Counted from the stretch's first letter, positions 17,814 through 26,700 are shown. The stretch: 64,000 nucleotides of DNA from Fibrobacterota bacterium (GCA_003165595.1 PLWQ01000034.1:45144-109143); one strand, 5' to 3'. Program-made: numbers and translations. The notes: generated from the letters alone by a model not told the origin.

Positions 17814-18125
17814 TTATTTCGGCTCCTGAATAAATTTGTACACCTTCTCGTCTTTGCGCGCCATGCCCAGTTTTTCCCGGCCGATTTTTTCCATGTATGC
17901 GGTATCGGTCTTGAGCCGGGAATTCTGTGCCGAAAGGGAATCCAGATCCGCATGCTCGCGCGCCAGAGCGCGTTCTTTTTTCTTTACGTCAAGCACTCCG
18001 CGGTATATCTGCATCACCCCGGCCTTGCCGACAAAGAGGGAGGCCGCAAGCAATAGTGCCACGCCGAGCGCGATCCATCGTCCGATCTTCCTGGGCCTTG
18101 TTGTTGGACGCGCATTCATGGTCAC
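17814..18125 (-). CDS. FtsB/DivIC-type septum-formation protein
   Basis: A 103-residue protein with the classic small bitopic layout: short basic cytoplasmic tail, one membrane helix (WIALGVALLLAASLFVGKAG, residues 17-36), a coiled coil (VKKKERALAREHADLDSLSAQ) and a short C-terminal tail with EKIGREKLGMARKDEKVY, typical of FtsB/DivIC/FtsL-like proteins. These form part of the divisome complex that activates septal wall synthesis. The start overlaps the dprA stop by 4 bases. A start two codons later (18119) is equally possible. Confidence 0.82.
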   Translation of the reverse strand: MTMNARPTTRPRKIGRWIALGVALLLAASLFVGKAGVMQIYRGVLDVKKKERALAREHADLDSLSAQNSRLKTDTAYMEKIGREKLGMARKDEKVYKFIQEPK

Positions 18126-19246
18126 TCAACCCGAACATACTGTTGCCCGGCGACCTGGCGGATAAGGCCTTTGAGCTCGAGGTTGAGCAGGATGTCGAAC
18201 AACTGCGACACCTCGCGCCCCGCTTTCTCGGCAATGGTGTCGAGCCGCAGCGGTTCCGCCGAAAGCACGCCTACGATCCGCTGTTCGTCCGTCGACAGCA
18301 GATCCAGGGGCATTGCCTGAACCACGCCGACCCCCGGCGCCTTAACATCTGCGAATCCGGGGAGCGAGAGGTGTTCCATGTTCTCCACGATGTCGGAGCC
18401 GCCTCTCACGGGAATCGCCCCGCTCTTGAGCAGATTGAATGTGCCCTCGCTCGTGGACGAAAAAATCGGACCGGGAACGGCAAACACGTCGCGCCCCTGC
18501 TGCAAGGCGTAGTTTGCCGTGATCAGGCTGCCGCTCTTTACGGGCGCCTCAACCACCAGAACTCCCGCCGACAGGCCGGAAATGATCCTGTTGCGCCGCG
18601 GGAAATGATATGCCTCGGGCTCGGCACCCAGGCCGAATTCCGATACCAGCGCGCCCGATTCCACGATGCGCTCGGCAAGGCCGCGGTTGGCGGCCGGATA
18701 GACATTGTCGACGCCGCCGCCCAGAACCGCAATGGTGACGCCGCCGCTTTCCAGGCAGGTCTCGTGCGCCACCGTGTCGATGCCGTGCGCCAGGCCGCTC
18801 ACAATAACGACTCGCTTCTCCACCAGCTGCTTCACAATGTGCGCTGCGGCGGTTCTGCCGTAGTGGCTCGGTTTGCGCGTTCCCACGACGCCGCATGCAT
18901 GCCGGGCAAAGCTGTCAAGCTTGCCCTTTACAAACAATACGGGCGGCGGCGCATAGATCTCGCGCAGCAGCGAAGGATAGGCGTCGTGGTCCCACGTGAG
19001 CACCACAATGCCAAGGGAGGCTGCCTTGGCAAGCTGCTGCCCGGCGGCGTCGAGCAGGGCGGGCGGGTCAATGACGTCTTTGGAAAATACGCCGGCCCAT
19101 TGGACCAGCGCAGCCCGGCCTTGCTGCTCAAATAATGAGAACGGTGAACCGTATTGTTCGACAAGCGCCTTGATTCGCACCGGGCCAAGGCCCTTGATCG
19201 AATTGAGCGCAAGCAGCGCGACAACATCATTTTCCCCAGGATCCAT
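18122..19246 (-). CDS. dprA: DNA-processing protein DprA
   Basis: A 374-residue DprA. An N-terminal helix-hairpin-helix-like part (ALLALNSIKGLGPVRIKALV) leads into the Rossmann-type DprA fold with VVGTRKPSHYGR, SGLAHGIDTVAH, AVLGGGVDNVYPAAN, FPRRNRIISGLS and VPGPIF, and a C-terminal winged-helix (about residues 310-374). DprA binds incoming single-stranded DNA and loads RecA during natural transformation. The start at 19246 matches the family N-terminus. An ATG at 19312 is in frame, but a perfect TATAAT overlaps it on this strand, which favours the shorter protein. It is divergent from the STAS gene and leads the minus-strand operon towards recO. Confidence 0.9.
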   Translation of the reverse strand: MDPGENDVVALLALNSIKGLGPVRIKALVEQYGSPFSLFEQQGRAALVQWAGVFSKDVIDPPALLDAAGQQLAKAASLGIVVLTWDHDAYPSLLREIYAPPPVLFVKGKLDSFARHACGVVGTRKPSHYGRTAAAHIVKQLVEKRVVIVSGLAHGIDTVAHETCLESGGVTIAVLGGGVDNVYPAANRGLAERIVESGALVSEFGLGAEPEAYHFPRRNRIISGLSAGVLVVEAPVKSGSLITANYALQQGRDVFAVPGPIFSSTSEGTFNLLKSGAIPVRGGSDIVENMEHLSLPGFADVKAPGVGVVQAMPLDLLSTDEQRIVGVLSAEPLRLDTIAEKAGREVSQLFDILLNLELKGLIRQVAGQQYVRVE

Positions 19247-19353
19247 GAGCACAAAATAATTCGTGGCTGCGCTGTCACCGCACGCCTCCCCTTGCATAGT
19301 TGGCACCGCCATTATATCATTAAGGTTCCAGCATACCGAAAGGACACTGAGCC

Positions 19354-20169
19354 GTGAAATGTTACGAAGTGCGAAAATGCTCGCAGGAAGAACGAGAAGC
19401 GTGTTACGTGTGGAACAGCTTCCGGGACAACCCCCAGGACATAGACAACGTCAAGTGCTGGGTGCTCAAAGGCGCGTATCAGGAGGAGTCGGGGCAGCAG
19501 CTCAAGCGGTGCAAGCAATGCGCGTACTTCATCACCACAAACCGGGAAACCGGCATCGTGTCGGATTCCGACGCCGATATTGCCGTGGTCACCTGCGAAG
19601 GCACTATCAACACGGAGCGTACCAAGGCGCTGGAAAAAGTGTGGGAAAACCTGCGGCAGCACAACCGCGTTAAGATCATCCTCGATATCTCGCGCGTCAA
19701 TAACATTTATTCGTGCGGGCTCGGCGCTATTATCAAAATCCACAAAGAGGCGCTTGCCGCAAAAGGCCTGCTCGTGGTGGTGGTTACCGACGGCTACGTC
19801 ACCAACCTGTTCACCGTGACCAAGCTTTCCCGTCTTCTCCGTATTGTCAAGAACCATCGCGACGCGCACGACATCTTCGACTCGCTCAAGAAGCGCGACA
19901 CGGAGGTACAGCAGAAAGCCGCTGTAGCGGTGGTAGAGGCGGCAAAGCCCGTCAAGCCGAAGGAGCGCCCCGCCTGCTACGTCTACTGGAAGAACCACCA
20001 TCCCAACAACGCAACCACGTGCGACGAATGCTTCAAGAAGATAAAGCCAACAGGCCAGCCGTGTTGGGTCGTGGATGGAATGATCGAAGGAATCTCCTTC
20101 CAGTACGTGGACGAGGAATGCGAATCGTGCCGGTATTTTGAGGAATTCTCCGGCGTCCAGGAGCTGTGA
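19354..20169 (+). CDS. STAS-domain protein flanked by two cysteine (two-CW-like) modules
   Basis: A 271-residue soluble protein in three parts. Residues 1-60 hold Cys at 3, 9, 17, 35, 53 and 56; residues about 72-185 are a STAS (anti-sigma-factor antagonist) domain; residues 205-265 hold Cys at 208, 223, 226, 237, 256 and 259. The two Cys regions share the same end pattern: CW, then CxxCxYF (KCWVLKG...CKQCAYF and PCWVVDG...CESCRYF). This resembles the two-CW domain found with signalling proteins, probably a metal or redox site. In the STAS domain the usual DS(S/T)GLG reads YSCGLG (S120 kept, Asp replaced by Tyr). STAS partners normally switch by Ser phosphorylation by a kinase such as SpoIIAB/RsbW. 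The next gene's ATG is 2 bases past the stop. Confidence 0.85.
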   Translation: MKCYEVRKCSQEEREACYVWNSFRDNPQDIDNVKCWVLKGAYQEESGQQLKRCKQCAYFITTNRETGIVSDSDADIAVVTCEGTINTERTKALEKVWENLRQHNRVKIILDISRVNNIYSCGLGAIIKIHKEALAAKGLLVVVVTDGYVTNLFTVTKLSRLLRIVKNHRDAHDIFDSLKKRDTEVQQKAAVAVVEAAKPVKPKERPACYVYWKNHHPNNATTCDECFKKIKPTGQPCWVVDGMIEGISFQYVDEECESCRYFEEFSGVQEL

Positions 20170-20171
20170 CC

Positions 20172-20468
20172 ATGGCCCTGGTCGAATGTTCCGAATGCAA
20201 GGGCCAGGTGTCGGATTCGGTGTGCCATTGCCCCCATTGTGGGTTTCGTATAAAGAAGTGCCGCCCCAGTCATCGCGGCTGCCTCAGGTTCCTTCCGCTG
20301 CTGCTCCTTGGCGCCCTCGTCATTGTCCTGTTTGCTCTTTTCTTCACCGCAACCGTGAATATCAACAGCAACAACGGGATGATTAATTTCCATTGGAACA
20401 AGCGCGGGATTTTTCCGAGGTTCGGGTTCAGGTGTTCGTGCGGGTGCGGGAAACGGGGAAAGCAATAA
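20172..20468 (+). CDS. Small zinc-ribbon membrane protein
   Basis: A 98-residue protein with an N-terminal zinc ribbon (CSEC at 6-9, CPHCG at 20-24), one membrane helix (LRFLPLLLLGALVIVLFALF, about 38-57) and a C-terminal tail with RCSCGCGKRGK. AGGAG sits 8 bases before the ATG; a GTG at 20166 that overlaps the upstream stop is an alternative. Zinc-ribbon-plus-helix proteins of this size are common and usually of unknown function. Tight linkage to the Cys-rich STAS protein suggests a shared pathway, possibly as a membrane anchor or partner. Confidence 0.75.
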   Translation: MALVECSECKGQVSDSVCHCPHCGFRIKKCRPSHRGCLRFLPLLLLGALVIVLFALFFTATVNINSNNGMINFHWNKRGIFPRFGFRCSCGCGKRGKQ

Positions 20469-20527
20469 GCGGCGAAATCGTGAAGAACGAATCACGCCAG
20501 TTTGCATGATCCGACAAAAGCATTTCC

Positions 20528-22357
20528 CTACGCCTGCTTCATCCCCTCCAGTTTCTCCAAGAACTCCTTGATCTCTCCCGCCAGCTTCTCCGGTATGCCC
20601 TTTACTTGCGCAATTTCCTCGACGCTGGCCTCGCGCACACGCGCAAGCGACCCGAAGTGACGCAGCAGTTCAACCACCCGTTTCTTCCCGATTCCCGGGA
20701 TCGACTGCAGGGCCGACACGCCCACACGGTGGCCCCGAAGCGTGCGGTGATAGGTGATGGCAAAACGGTGGACCTCGTCGCGGATGCGTTCAAGAAATTT
20801 CCGCACCGGATGCGTCGAAGGCAGGCGCACCGGCTCGTTGCAATACGGTGAGTGGACGAGTTCTTCCCTTTTGGCAAGAGATATCACCATGGGCGCATTC
20901 TTGAAGCGCGAGAGCGGCTCCATTGCCGCGTGCAGCTGGCCGGGCCCGCCGTCTATCAGGTAGAGATCGGCGAACTGCTGTCCCTCGTCCGCCTGGCGGG
21001 AAAGCCTGCGCGTGACGACTTCCATCATCATGGCGAAATCATTCTGGCCGCTCACGGTTTTTATCTTGTACCGACGGTACCCGGACTTGTCGGCCGAGCC
21101 GTCCACAAAACGCACCATGCCTGCCACCGCGTTTGTCTCGCCCAGGTTTGAAATGTCGAACGCCTCAATAACATGCGGGAACCTGGGCAGGCAGAGCAAC
21201 TTCTGCAGGTCGGTGAGGTCGTCCAGAGCGCTGGGCGGAAGCTTCTGCATCAGGTAGAGGCGCGCGTTCTTGACGGCCAGTTCGGCAAGCTCCCGCTTTG
21301 CGCCCTTCTGCGGCACCACGACGGTTATCGATCCGCCGAACTGCGTTTCGAATGCCGACTGCACGAGACCCGGATCAACGGCCGCTTCCCGCGACACGAT
21401 CACTTCCCGCGGCGGAGTATCGCCTGCGTCAAGGTAGAACTGCAGCAGCAGCGTTCCCATGCCCGCGCCGGAAGCCTCCCACGCCGCCTTGTCGAATGCG
21501 AATCTTCGCGCCGACAGCAGCAGCCCCTCGCGCACGCGCAGCGCGGCGAGGCACAGTGTGCGGTCGCCTGTAAACATGCCGAACACGTCGCAATCGGCGT
21601 CCGGCGCCGCAAGGTCCACCTTCTGGAGCTTCGAGGCGTCGTTGATCAGCCGTATCTGGTCGCGGAGGAATGCCGCTTCCTCGAAGCGCATGCCGGCCGC
21701 GTCCTGCGCCATTTTCGCCTCGAGGTCGCGCACGATGTCGTTGCGGCGGCCCGAAAGAAATCGCATCAGCATCTCAACATTGGCCCGGTAGTCTTCCTGC
21801 GATATCCGGGCAGCGCAGGCGCCGCTGCACCGGCCGATGCCGTAGTTCACGCAAGGGCGGATGGGTTTTTTGAGCGGCAGGTCCCTGTTGCAATCGCGAA
21901 CCTTGAATATCCGTTTTGCAAAGTGGACGATCTGGCGCATGGCGCGGACGTCGGTGTAGGGCCCGAAATACCGCGCGCCGTCCGACGCGACCCGCCGCGC
22001 GATCAGGAGGCGCGGGAACGGTTCCTGTACCGTGATCTTGAGGTACGGATAGTGGCTGTCGTCCTTAAGGTCTATGTTGAACTTCGGCTTGTGTTTGCGA
22101 ATGAGATTCGCTTCGAGAATGAGCGCCTCGGTCTCGCTGCGTGTTGCGATCCAGTCGATGTGGTGGAGCCGGGCGAGCATAAACGGTATGTGCGGGCGGT
22201 CTTCGTGCGTGTCAAGAAAGTACGATCTTACGCGGCTCTTGAGGTCTATGGCCTTGCCGATGTACAGCGGTTCGCCCGATGCGTCCTTCATGAGGTAGAC
22301 GCCCGGGCTTTCGGGGAAGTTGCTGAGGGAGTCGAGGAGGTCGGGATTTGCGTTCAT
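20528..22357 (-). CDS. uvrC: Excinuclease ABC subunit C
   Basis: A 609-residue UvrC, the dual-incision nuclease of nucleotide excision repair. Domains in order: GIY-YIG nuclease (GVYLMKDASGEPLYIGKA, near residue 20), a Cys cluster (CVNYGIGRCSGAC), the UVR motif that contacts UvrB (FEEAAFLRDQI, near 215), the RNase H-like nuclease half (EAFDISNLGETNAVAGMV...DGGPGQL) and tandem helix-hairpin-helix (SIPGIGKKR...VKGIPEKLA). The start at 22357 (MNANPDLLDSL) fits the family; the upstream in-frame codons come from the adjoining repeat. It is convergent with the zinc-ribbon gene. Confidence 0.95.
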   Translation of the reverse strand: MNANPDLLDSLSNFPESPGVYLMKDASGEPLYIGKAIDLKSRVRSYFLDTHEDRPHIPFMLARLHHIDWIATRSETEALILEANLIRKHKPKFNIDLKDDSHYPYLKITVQEPFPRLLIARRVASDGARYFGPYTDVRAMRQIVHFAKRIFKVRDCNRDLPLKKPIRPCVNYGIGRCSGACAARISQEDYRANVEMLMRFLSGRRNDIVRDLEAKMAQDAAGMRFEEAAFLRDQIRLINDASKLQKVDLAAPDADCDVFGMFTGDRTLCLAALRVREGLLLSARRFAFDKAAWEASGAGMGTLLLQFYLDAGDTPPREVIVSREAAVDPGLVQSAFETQFGGSITVVVPQKGAKRELAELAVKNARLYLMQKLPPSALDDLTDLQKLLCLPRFPHVIEAFDISNLGETNAVAGMVRFVDGSADKSGYRRYKIKTVSGQNDFAMMMEVVTRRLSRQADEGQQFADLYLIDGGPGQLHAAMEPLSRFKNAPMVISLAKREELVHSPYCNEPVRLPSTHPVRKFLERIRDEVHRFAITYHRTLRGHRVGVSALQSIPGIGKKRVVELLRHFGSLARVREASVEEIAQVKGIPEKLAGEIKEFLEKLEGMKQA

Positions 22358-22394
22358 ACTCTTAAAATAAACCTTGTTACTTACATCAATGTTA

Positions 22395-22530
22395 TTGGGC
22401 GTTGCCCCGCTTCGCGGGGCCGGTCTCCCTATGGGCTCGGCCAAAGCCTCGGTGCCGCCTGCCCGATGGCCTATCGGCCCGGGTCAGGCGGCCCTGCGCT
22501 CAGGCGCACCCGCCGGTCCACCTAACGCTG
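22395..22530. repeat. Structured intergenic element with terminal GCGTT/AACGC pair
   Basis: The stretch begins with GGGCGTTGCCCC and ends with CCTAACGCTGGGC, whose GCGTT/AACGC ends can pair. Inside are three strong hairpins: GCCCCGC-TTC-GCGGGGC (22404-22420); GCCGCCTG (22454-22461) with CAGGCGGC (22485-22492), enclosing CCGAT/ATCGG; and TGCGC-TCAG-GCGCA (22495-22508). No coding frame fits. It looks like a mobile or palindromic repeat rather than a leader, because it lies upstream of uvrC with no conserved RNA family that I recognise. Confidence 0.55.
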
Positions 22531-22594
22531 GGCAGAAGTCTGGTCCCCAATTTGTCAAGATATTCTTTGCAGTTTAATTGTTAAGATGTGTGGT

Positions 22595-22721
22595 GATGCA
22601 GAATTGCATCGCCGCGAAGCGGCATTCCAATGAGGTTGCGTTGCGAGCCGAAGCACAGGATGTGCGGAGACCACTGCCGAAGGCAGCCCGAAGCAAGGTC
22701 GCGCCAGTGGCGCAAAAGACC
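22595..22721. repeat. Run of five perfect short hairpins
   Basis: Five hairpins follow one another with perfect 5-6 bp stems and 3-4 base loops: GATGCA-GAAT-TGCATC (22595-22610), GCCGC-GAA-GCGGC (22611-22623), GCACA-GGA-TGTGC (22653-22665), CTGCC-GAA-GGCAG (22674-22686) and GCGCC-AGT-GGCGC (22701-22713), the last enclosed by GGTC/GACC (22697-22721). It lies in the roughly 400-base gap between uvrC and the PBP1a stop. Either a folded RNA or a palindromic repeat is possible; no known RNA family is recognised. Confidence 0.55.
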
Positions 22722-22758
22722 CGGAGCTGGACGCGGAGCATGAACCAAGGGCTGCCTA

Positions 22759-24990
22759 TCAAAACATTAATCTCTTTTTCCCCGTCGTCTTGTCTTCCGT
22801 CTTTTCCTTCGGCCCGAACATGTTGGTAATGTTCGAACTCTTCACCTTGCCCGGGCCGTGCATGTCGCACTGGTCGGGCGTCTTGCCCTCAATGAAATAC
22901 TCGTCGTAGGGTTGCGGGCAATAGGGCGTGGCGATTTTGTGCGAGACGGAGCACACCTTCTCGCTCACAATGCTGTCGGGTTTCTCGAAATTTTCGACGG
23001 GCAGTTTACGGTGCAGGGCGATCATAGCCTTGACATACAGCGGTATGGCACCGAACGCGCCGGTAACGCCGTACCCCAGCGACCGCCGCTCGTCCATGCC
23101 CACCCACACGCAGCAGGCGACTTGAGGAGTGAATCCCACGAACCAGGCGTCGGAGTAATCGTTGGACGTGCCCGTCTTGCCGCCCGACGGCCGGGCAAAA
23201 CCGAGGCCCGGGATCGCAGCGCCCGTGCCTCTGCGCACCACGCTCTGCAGCAAATCGCACATCATAAACGACGTTTGCGGCGACAGGACCGGCTTGGACA
23301 CCGTCTCGTGCTCTTCAAGGATGTTTCCGTTTTTGTCAACTATTCGCTCCACGAAATACGGCTCGGCGCGCATCCCCTTGTTCGGGAAAATGGCATAGGC
23401 GCTCAGGAGTTCCATGGGCACCACCTCGCAGGAGCCGATGGCCAGCGACGGCACCGGGTCCATATGCTGGCGCAGGCCCATGCGCCGGGCATAGCTCACC
23501 ACGGTGTCTCCGCCCACCTGCATGAATACCTGGATCGCGGCAAGATTGAGCGAATGTTCAAGCGCGTGGCGCACCGTCACCGGCCCCTCGAACTTGCCCT
23601 CGAAATTCTCCGGCCGCCACTCGCCCTGCGGCGTCTCGAGGGTTATGGGCTGGTCGAGGACCACGCTCGCGGGCGTAAAGCCGTGGTCCATGGCGGCCGC
23701 GTACAGGATGGGCTTGAACGCCGATCCCGGCTGGCGCACCGACTGCACCGCGCGGTTGAATTTACTTTCGAGAAAGTTCTTACCGCCTACCAGCGTAAGG
23801 ATCGCGCCCGTGTGCACGTCCACGGCAGCCACGGCGGTCTGGACGATCCGCAGGCGAAGCGAATCCGGGAATGCCTCGCATTCGGCCCGGTGCGCTGCAT
23901 ACAGCGAATCGAAATGCGCGGCAAAGAACTCGCGCGGAATCTTGAGCTTGCGGAAAATCCGCGTCCGGTCGAGGTAGTAGCTATTCATCTTCGCCTGAAG
24001 GCCGGCCAGATGCCCCACCGTGGCCTTGTCGGTGGAATCCTGCGCCCCGGGGTCAAGCGTGGTATAGATGGTGAGCCCGCCGTTGTAGAGCATGTCGTCG
24101 CCGTATTTCTGTTCGCAGTACTGCCGCACCATTTCCACGAAATACGGTGCGCGCTTGGAGACATCGGTCTGGGGCTTTGAGGGAACATCCTCTTTGTCAA
24201 TTTCACTCGCTGCAGCCCTGTCCAGAAAGTGCATCGACACCATGGCGGCAAGCACGCGCGACCGACGGGCGGCGGTGTTTTTCAGGTTCCCCTTTTTGTC
24301 GGGCCGGTATCGCTCCGGCAGCTGGATGAGTCCGGCAAGGACCGCGCATTCGTTGCGCGTGAGTTGCGCAACATGTTTGGAAAAATAGCACTGGCTTGCG
24401 GCTTCCACGCCGTACACGCCGGCGCCGAGGTACACCTGGTTAAGATAGAGCTCAAGAATCTCGTTCTTGGTATAGTACTGCTCGATTTGGACTGCGGTCA
24501 TGGCCTCACGGACCTTGCGCACCATGGACGTCTTTGACGACAAGTACACGTTTCGCGCAAGCTGCTGCGTGAGTGTAGACGCGCCCTGCGCATAGTGCCG
24601 CCTGCCGAGATTAACTAACACCGCGCCGATTATTCTTTTGAGATCCACGCCCCAGTGCGAATAGAACTTGCGGTCTTCAATGGCAATAACCGCGTTCACA
24701 AGATCCTGGGGGATACTGTTAAGGGCGACCCAGGAACGTTTTTCAATAGAGAATTCGTGAATGAGCGACCCGTCTTTTCCCATGACCTTGGACGACAGCG
24801 GCGGCTCTATGTTCTCGAGCTGGTCGAGCGTTGGCAGGGTCTGGTACATCCGGTACAGAAACCACACCGCCGCGGTGCCGCCGCACGCACACAAGAATAC
24901 CACTGCCAGAAAAACCGCTATCAGGCGCTTGCCGCGTATTGCCGAGGCCGGCCCGGAAAAATCGGGAGGAACGGTCGGGGGCTGGTTCAT
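22759..24990 (-). CDS. Class A penicillin-binding protein (PBP1a type)
   Basis: A 743-residue bifunctional cell-wall synthase. A membrane helix (LIAVFLAVVFLCACGGTAAV, about 23-42) anchors it. The GT51 glycosyltransferase follows, with the catalytic EDRKFYSHWGVD and GASTLTQQLARN. The transpeptidase has SxxK in RQPGSAFKP, SxN in HSLNLA and KTG in GGKTGTSND. It polymerises lipid II and cross-links peptides in the periplasm. Four Cys in the last 90 residues (KVCSVSHKIATPYCP, DQCDMHG) are a common feature of this subfamily. It is divergent from gmd. No terminator with a T-run is evident after its stop; the hairpin-rich gap begins there. Confidence 0.93.
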   Translation of the reverse strand: MNQPPTVPPDFSGPASAIRGKRLIAVFLAVVFLCACGGTAAVWFLYRMYQTLPTLDQLENIEPPLSSKVMGKDGSLIHEFSIEKRSWVALNSIPQDLVNAVIAIEDRKFYSHWGVDLKRIIGAVLVNLGRRHYAQGASTLTQQLARNVYLSSKTSMVRKVREAMTAVQIEQYYTKNEILELYLNQVYLGAGVYGVEAASQCYFSKHVAQLTRNECAVLAGLIQLPERYRPDKKGNLKNTAARRSRVLAAMVSMHFLDRAAASEIDKEDVPSKPQTDVSKRAPYFVEMVRQYCEQKYGDDMLYNGGLTIYTTLDPGAQDSTDKATVGHLAGLQAKMNSYYLDRTRIFRKLKIPREFFAAHFDSLYAAHRAECEAFPDSLRLRIVQTAVAAVDVHTGAILTLVGGKNFLESKFNRAVQSVRQPGSAFKPILYAAAMDHGFTPASVVLDQPITLETPQGEWRPENFEGKFEGPVTVRHALEHSLNLAAIQVFMQVGGDTVVSYARRMGLRQHMDPVPSLAIGSCEVVPMELLSAYAIFPNKGMRAEPYFVERIVDKNGNILEEHETVSKPVLSPQTSFMMCDLLQSVVRRGTGAAIPGLGFARPSGGKTGTSNDYSDAWFVGFTPQVACCVWVGMDERRSLGYGVTGAFGAIPLYVKAMIALHRKLPVENFEKPDSIVSEKVCSVSHKIATPYCPQPYDEYFIEGKTPDQCDMHGPGKVKSSNITNMFGPKEKTEDKTTGKKRLMF

Positions 24991-25234
24991 AAAACTGGGG
25001 ACCCGGTTGCTTTGTTGTATAACGGCCGTGTGTTCGCCATAGTATTTTAGAATTGTTCTGCGGCCGGCAGCTCAGAGGCGCGGGCGAACCGTTTTTAAAA
25101 TACATGGCATCCCGCTTCCGGGAACAGACTTTTGTGCGCGCACGCTGCCGGATAAAGCTTTACACAACGAAACAACAGCCACAGCCGCATCGGCCGTCCA
25201 AACCACGAAGCGTGCGGCCCAAAGGAAGGAACTC

Positions 25235-26272
25235 ATGACAAAACGCGCCTTCATCACCGGCGTCACCGGCCAGGACGGATCGTACCTCGCGGAGTTGCTC
25301 CTCGACAAAGGATACGAAGTGCACGGCATGATCCGCAGGGCCAGCTACTTCAACAGGAAGCGTATCGACCACCTTTGCCGCGACTCGCGCGACAAAAACG
25401 TCAATTTCTTCCTCCATTACGGCGACATGTCCGATTCGAGCAATTTGAACCGCCTGATGGAAAAGATCAAGCCGCACGAAATTTACAACCTCGCGGCACA
25501 ATCGCATGTGGCGGTTTCGTTCGAGGTTCCCGAGTACACGGCCGACGTCGATGCCACGGGAACGCTTCGAATTCTCGACGCGATCAAGGAGGCCGGCATT
25601 CAGACCCGGTTTTACCAAGCGTCAACCTCGGAACTGTACGGCAAGGTTGCGGAGACTCCCCAGAGCGAGACAACCCCGTTTCATCCACGATCGCCGTACG
25701 CGGTGGCGAAACTGTACGCATACTGGATCGTCGTCAATTACCGCGAGGCCTTCGGTCTCCACGCGAGCAACGGCATCCTGTTCAACCACGAGTCGCCGCG
25801 GCGCGGCGAAAATTTCTCGACCAGGAAAATCACCATGGCCGCTGCGGCGATCAAGGCTGGAAAAAAGCAATGTCTCTACGTCGGTAACCTCAACGCGAAA
25901 CGCGACTGGGGATACGCGCCGGACTATGTGGAGGCCATGCGGCTCATCCTGCAGCAGGATAAACCCGACGACTATGTCGTTGCCACGGGCGAGACGCATT
26001 CGGTTCGCGAATTCGCCGAAAAAGCCTTTGCCATCCTGGGCATGCCGCTTTCATGGTCCGGCGAAGGCGTGCAGGAAACGGGAACCGATACTGCGAGCGG
26101 CAAGGTGGTTGTCCGCGTCGACCCGAAATACTTCCGGCCGGCCGAAGTCGACCTTCTGCTTGGCAATCCGGCAAAGGCGAACAAGCAGCTCGGATGGAAA
26201 CCATCGATATCATTTGACAAGCTGGTTGAGATCATGGTACAGGCGGATTGGGACGAAATGCGGAAACAATAG
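25235..26272 (+). CDS. gmd: GDP-mannose 4,6-dehydratase
   Basis: A 345-residue extended SDR that converts GDP-D-mannose to GDP-4-keto-6-deoxy-D-mannose, the branch point to fucose, rhamnose and related sugars. Signatures: [15 protein letters not shown] (residues 9-23), [31 protein letters not shown] (YxxxK), [11 protein letters not shown] and [18 protein letters not shown] lies 6 bases before the ATG. The gene stands alone in this strand region; the likely next-step reductase is the SDR at 11896. About 240 bases separate it from the divergent PBP1a gene, and I see no clear promoter there. Confidence 0.95.
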   Translation: MTKRAFITGVTGQDGSYLAELLLDKGYEVHGMIRRASYFNRKRIDHLCRDSRDKNVNFFLHYGDMSDSSNLNRLMEKIKPHEIYNLAAQSHVAVSFEVPEYTADVDATGTLRILDAIKEAGIQTRFYQASTSELYGKVAETPQSETTPFHPRSPYAVAKLYAYWIVVNYREAFGLHASNGILFNHESPRRGENFSTRKITMAAAAIKAGKKQCLYVGNLNAKRDWGYAPDYVEAMRLILQQDKPDDYVVATGETHSVREFAEKAFAILGMPLSWSGEGVQETGTDTASGKVVVRVDPKYFRPAEVDLLLGNPAKANKQLGWKPSISFDKLVEIMVQADWDEMRKQ

Positions 26273-26562
26273 CCGGTTGTTTCATCGCGCAGGGAACGGA
26301 TCGCACCCAGCAAGACCGAAAGCCGTTTATGGCGTTGCGCGGTTGAATTCGAACACGGCCTGCGCCCAGCCTTTGACGATGTACTGCCATGCTTGTCAAA
26401 GGCGAATTCTCTCACCGGATGTAGTCGCGGACGCGCCCGCCGCATTGCCTGAGTCGGATTTCCTTATACAATTTTCGCGCCGCGAAATTTTTGCCCTATT
26501 CTTTACCGGGCATTTTGTCTGTGACGGTGATCACACAGAGCCTCCTTCGCCCGTCAATCCCT
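26273..26562. other. Gene-free stretch after gmd
   Basis: About 290 bases before the composite repeat at 26563. No protein frame with family resemblance, no RNA gene and no terminator with a T-run after the gmd stop was seen. Confidence 0.4.
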
Positions 26563-26660
26563 TTTGAATCCCACAGCGAGCGCATTGCAGGCTGCTCACT
26601 GGGGTGTACATCCGGTTGTAATCGCGGACCTCGCAGCTTGCTGCGAGGTCCTTCAATGCG
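26563..26660 (+). repeat. Composite dispersed element, copy C
   Basis: The head box TGAATCCCACAGCGAGCG (within 26563-26587) is identical over 25 bases to the complement of 57657-57681. The tail box holds an 11-bp hairpin, GGACCTCGCAG-CTTG-CTGCGAGGTCC (26626-26651), then TTCAAT (26652-26657), matching the complement of 57513-57541 with a few changes. The total, 98 bases, is almost the length of copy A (99 bases at 49568-49666), but the middle differs. It sits just upstream of the kinase 2 promoter. Confidence 0.7.
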
Positions 26661-26671
26661 TGAGAATTCAA

Positions 26672-26700
26672 TTGAAATATCGCATTATTTGTGCTATTAT
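26672..26700 (+). promoter_or_regulatory. Sigma70-type promoter of kinase 2 operon
   Basis: TTGAAA (26672-26677) and TATTAT (26695-26700) are separated by exactly 17 bp in an AT-rich island that stands out from its surroundings. Predicted transcription start is near 26707, about 97 bases before the kinase ATG. The -35 box begins 12 bases after the composite repeat ends. Confidence 0.6.

Noticed and set aside
20852..22525. Long plus-strand frames opposite uvrC (including 21173-22525)
   Set aside because: uvrC is complete with GIY-YIG, UVR, RNase H-like and HhH motifs; the other frames are Arg/Ala/Val-rich shadows.
22395..22600. Integron attC site
   Set aside because: ACCTAAC fits one half-site, but no GTTRRRY partner with matching inner boxes is present, and the GTT/AAC ends of the folded block are in the wrong order for attC.
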